From Peptococcaceae bacterium (GTDB taxonomy: Bacteria > Bacillota > Desulfitobacteriia > Desulfitobacteriales > Desulfitobacteriaceae), in NCBI GenBank assembly GCA_031289815.1, contig JAITOS010000095.1:1-7416 (forward strand): DNA of 7,416 nucleotides. Direction: 5' to 3'. Under the pieces are notes generated by a model that did no database searches, was not told the DNA's origin, and was given only the letters and a program-made list of their open reading frames with translations. A program made the position numbers and the translations under genes. Of the stretch, positions 6,221 to 7,416 are shown piece after piece; the stretch's first letter is position 1, and each line of letters starts with the position of its first letter.

Positions 6221-6513
6221 TTGGATTTGGGGTCTGGGCGTTTGTATGCCTGTTTTCGGGGCCTTTCTTCGTGTTCTTCACTTTCTTTTCTTTAGTTTGC
6301 TTGTCAATCTGGCAGATAGATTTCGTCGCAAGCCAACAGCGCTTTCTCGTTGCGGTTCTTGCTTATCTGCTCCCATTCTTTTCAGCGTTAATTTTCTTTA
6401 GTTTGTTTACCTGGAACGCTCTTAAAATCCCTGAAATCCTGTCATTTATATGCTATACTGAGAGTGGTACTATACTGAGGATGTGCAGCGTTGGCGCGAA
6501 AGGAACAGACTTA
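6221..6513. other. T-rich spacer before the Rpn gene
   Basis: About 290 bases without a convincing gene. An open frame from upstream runs through in phase with the Rpn gene, but its residues are dominated by phenylalanine, leucine and the translated repeat, and the proper start signals lie at 6499-6514. The 14-base word TTTTCTTTAGTTTG occurs twice (6286-6299 and 6392-6405). The promoter-like region near 6451-6476 is given separately. Confidence 0.6.
6451..6479 (+). promoter_or_regulatory. candidate extended -10 promoter of the Rpn gene, with repeated box
   Basis: TGCTATACT (6451-6459) has the form of an extended -10 element, and no good -35 box lies upstream of it. The ten bases CTATACTGAG occur at 6453-6462 and again at 6470-6479, 17 bases apart, so two -10-like boxes are in tandem. 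Transcription from the first would start near 6466 and leave a leader of about 48 bases before the gene. Confidence 0.4.
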
Positions 6514-7395
6514 ATGATGGAAAACCGCAAAAGCATTCTGCCTCCTACGGACGACCGCTTGTTTAAGTTGCTGATGACCAGTCCGGATTTGCAGCCGGGG
6601 CTTATGGACATTATATCCGGTATTATCCGGCAGCCTGTGGCCGCGGTGGAAGTCCGCAACAATGAGTTGCCGACGGACGATGTAAACGACAAGCAGGAAC
6701 GGCTGGATGTGAATTGCGTTACCGGCGATGGGCGGCAGGTCAATTTGGAGATGCAGGCGTCCCGGATGCAGGAGCTTGCGGGTGGGCAGCATGAAAACCT
6801 GAAGAACAAGGCTGTCTATTATCTTTGCGATCTGTATGCGACGCAAAGCGTTAAGGGTAAGGATTATCATAATCTGGCCAAGACGTATCAAGTCACATTC
6901 TGCACTTATACGGTGTTTCCGGAACGCGAGAGCTTTGTTAACGAGTTTAGCTTGCGTAATGAAGAGGGCGAGGCGCTCAGCGACGCGGTGACGGTTGTTT
7001 TTGTGGAATTGTCGAAGTTGGATAGAATATTAAGCAAGCCCGTGGAACAGATGACCTCTCTGGAAATGTGGTCAATCTTCCTGCAATATGCCGATAAACC
7101 GGAGCAGGAGAAGATCGTTCAGCAGGTCGCCGAGGCGAAAGGAGAGATTAAAATGGCTTTGGAAGTTTTGATTAACGTCAGCCAGGACGAGCGCGAACGC
7201 GCTATTAACCGCAGCCGCCGCATGTATCAAACGGATTTGGAGTCTAATATGAATACGGCGCTGGAGCGCGGGCGTATTGAGGGGCGTGCTGAAAATCAAC
7301 GAAACGTCGTCCTGAATATGCGGTCAAAGGGCTTGGACGACGCGACGATCGCGGAAATTACTGGCTACTCCGCAGAAGAAGTCCGGCGAATTTAA
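6514..7395 (+). CDS. Rpn family recombination-promoting nuclease / PD-(D/E)XK transposase-like protein
   Basis: A 293-residue protein from ATG 6514, with AAAGGA (6499-6504) nine bases upstream. The frame is open further upstream, but that part is repeat-derived and lacks start signals. The N-terminus LPPTDDRLFKLLMTSPD and the core fit the PDDEXK_2 nuclease family: Asp65 in ERLDVNCV and Glu79-Met-Gln81 in VNLEMQ give the D...E-x-Q active site. KNKAVYYLCDLYATQ and the strand YQVTFCTYTVF complete the fold, to about residue 140. The C-terminal third is helical and highly charged (QDERERAINRSRR, ALERGRIEGRAENQ) and ends with DDATIAEITGYSAEEVRR. Characterised Rpn proteins are DNA endonucleases that raise recombination and can be toxic and antiphage. 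An internal start at 7153 may make a separate C-terminal protein. The same leader recurs after the stop, suggesting a tandem paralogue. Confidence 0.88.
   Translation: MMENRKSILPPTDDRLFKLLMTSPDLQPGLMDIISGIIRQPVAAVEVRNNELPTDDVNDKQERLDVNCVTGDGRQVNLEMQASRMQELAGGQHENLKNKAVYYLCDLYATQSVKGKDYHNLAKTYQVTFCTYTVFPERESFVNEFSLRNEEGEALSDAVTVVFVELSKLDRILSKPVEQMTSLEMWSIFLQYADKPEQEKIVQQVAEAKGEIKMALEVLINVSQDERERAINRSRRMYQTDLESNMNTALERGRIEGRAENQRNVVLNMRSKGLDDATIAEITGYSAEEVRRI
7138..7395 (+). CDS. candidate internally started C-terminal small protein (RpnS-like)
   Basis: Inside the Rpn gene, AAAGGAG (7138-7144) precedes an in-frame ATG at 7153 by eight bases, a near-ideal initiation site and better than the one of the full-length gene. 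The 80-residue product begins MALEVLINVSQDERERAINR and would contain only the charged helical C-terminal domain without the nuclease. In enterobacterial rpn genes, an internally translated C-terminal protein binds and inhibits the full-length toxic nuclease; that this applies here is an inference. A weak internal promoter candidate (TTGTGG at 7001-7006, TAGAAT at 7023-7028) lies upstream. The span given includes the binding site; coding would be 7153-7395. The AAAGGAG could instead simply reflect codons for Ala-Lys-Gly-Glu. Confidence 0.55.
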   Translation, partial: KGEIKMALEVLINVSQDERERAINRSRRMYQTDLESNMNTALERGRIEGRAENQRNVVLNMRSKGLDDATIAEITGYSAEEVRRI

Positions 7396-7397
7396 GC

Positions 7398-7416
7398 GGC
7401 GCGAAAGGAACAGACT
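7398..7416 (+). repeat. copy of the Rpn gene leader at the window edge
   Basis: The last 19 bases, beginning GGCGCGAAAGGAAC, are identical to 6493-6511, the segment that holds the Rpn ribosome binding site and ends three bases before its ATG. They begin two bases after the TAA of the Rpn gene. This is what the start of a second tandem Rpn copy, with a repeat unit of 905 bp, would look like. The window ends before the start codon. Confidence 0.75.

Larger units (their letters stand above)
5958..7398 (+). repeat. pair of 131-bp direct repeats (5958-6088 and 7268-7398)
   Basis: The two copies lie 1310 bases apart in the same orientation with 130 of 131 bases identical. They bracket the inverted-repeat element, the spacer and most of the intact Rpn gene. 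Recombination between them would delete 1310 bp and leave the antitoxin joined to a single Rpn tail. The outer borders are sharp: before 5958 the similarity drops away apart from two bases, and after 6088 the sequences differ at once. Confidence 0.9.

Noticed and set aside
6048..6281. Minus-strand frame rich in arginine and proline over the inverted repeat
   Set aside because: Its sequence is only the translation of the repeat arms and nested hairpin; no ribosome binding site and no domain can be seen.
6097..6513. An N-terminal extension of the Rpn protein of about 139 residues in the same frame
   Set aside because: It translates the GC-rich inverted repeat and a T-rich spacer, has no ribosome binding site at its start, and a proper AAAGGA with ATG lies at 6499-6516 just where family similarity begins.
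1..7416. CRISPR array, tRNA or rRNA genes
   Set aside because: No evenly spaced short repeats with unique spacers, no cloverleaf-like sequence and no rRNA-like conserved stretch were seen on either strand.

Overview
The window looks like chromosomal DNA of a Gram-negative Firmicute (Negativicutes, perhaps Sporomusaceae). This is an inference. The promoters and AGGAGG-type ribosome binding sites look firmicute-like, but the window also carries an RND pump with a lipoprotein adaptor, which needs an outer membrane. It further carries Rpn-type nuclease genes and a flavoprotein tail of the geranylgeranyl-reductase type. No marker gene fixes the taxon.

Layout. Positions 1-234 are the 3' end of a plus-strand FAD-dependent oxidoreductase. 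Positions 235-655 hold no confident gene, only a minus-strand coding-like stretch that appears broken. Positions 656-1210 encode a TetR/AcrR repressor on the minus strand, diverging from a two-gene efflux operon on the plus strand: a lipoprotein membrane-fusion adaptor (about 1328-2458) and a 1015-residue RND permease (2476-5523). The 100-bp divergent region has two face-to-face sigma-A promoters and a palindrome covering the pump promoter, the expected arrangement for a repressor controlling itself and the pump. No outer-membrane channel gene is present.

Just after the permease is a perfect 14-bp inverted repeat (5562-5595). It contains the same 12-base word as the operator in front of the adaptor gene and touches the -35 box of the next gene, a RelB/DinJ-type antitoxin (5650-5970). 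No toxin gene follows. The antitoxin's last codons and stop lie inside a 131-bp sequence that repeats the 3' end of the downstream Rpn-family nuclease gene with one mismatch. A large GC-rich inverted-repeat element (6116-6220) and a T-rich spacer come next, then the Rpn gene (6514-7395).

The 19 bases that precede the Rpn gene reappear right after its stop and run off the window edge. Together with the 3' remnant upstream, this points to a tandem array of Rpn genes that has undergone duplication and deletion; the deletion could have removed the partner toxin. Inside the Rpn gene, a near-ideal Shine-Dalgarno sequence stands before an in-frame ATG at 7153. It could start an 80-residue C-terminal protein, matching the intragenic antitoxins described for enterobacterial Rpn genes. 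The right third of the window is therefore a plausible small defence or toxin-antitoxin island beside an efflux operon.
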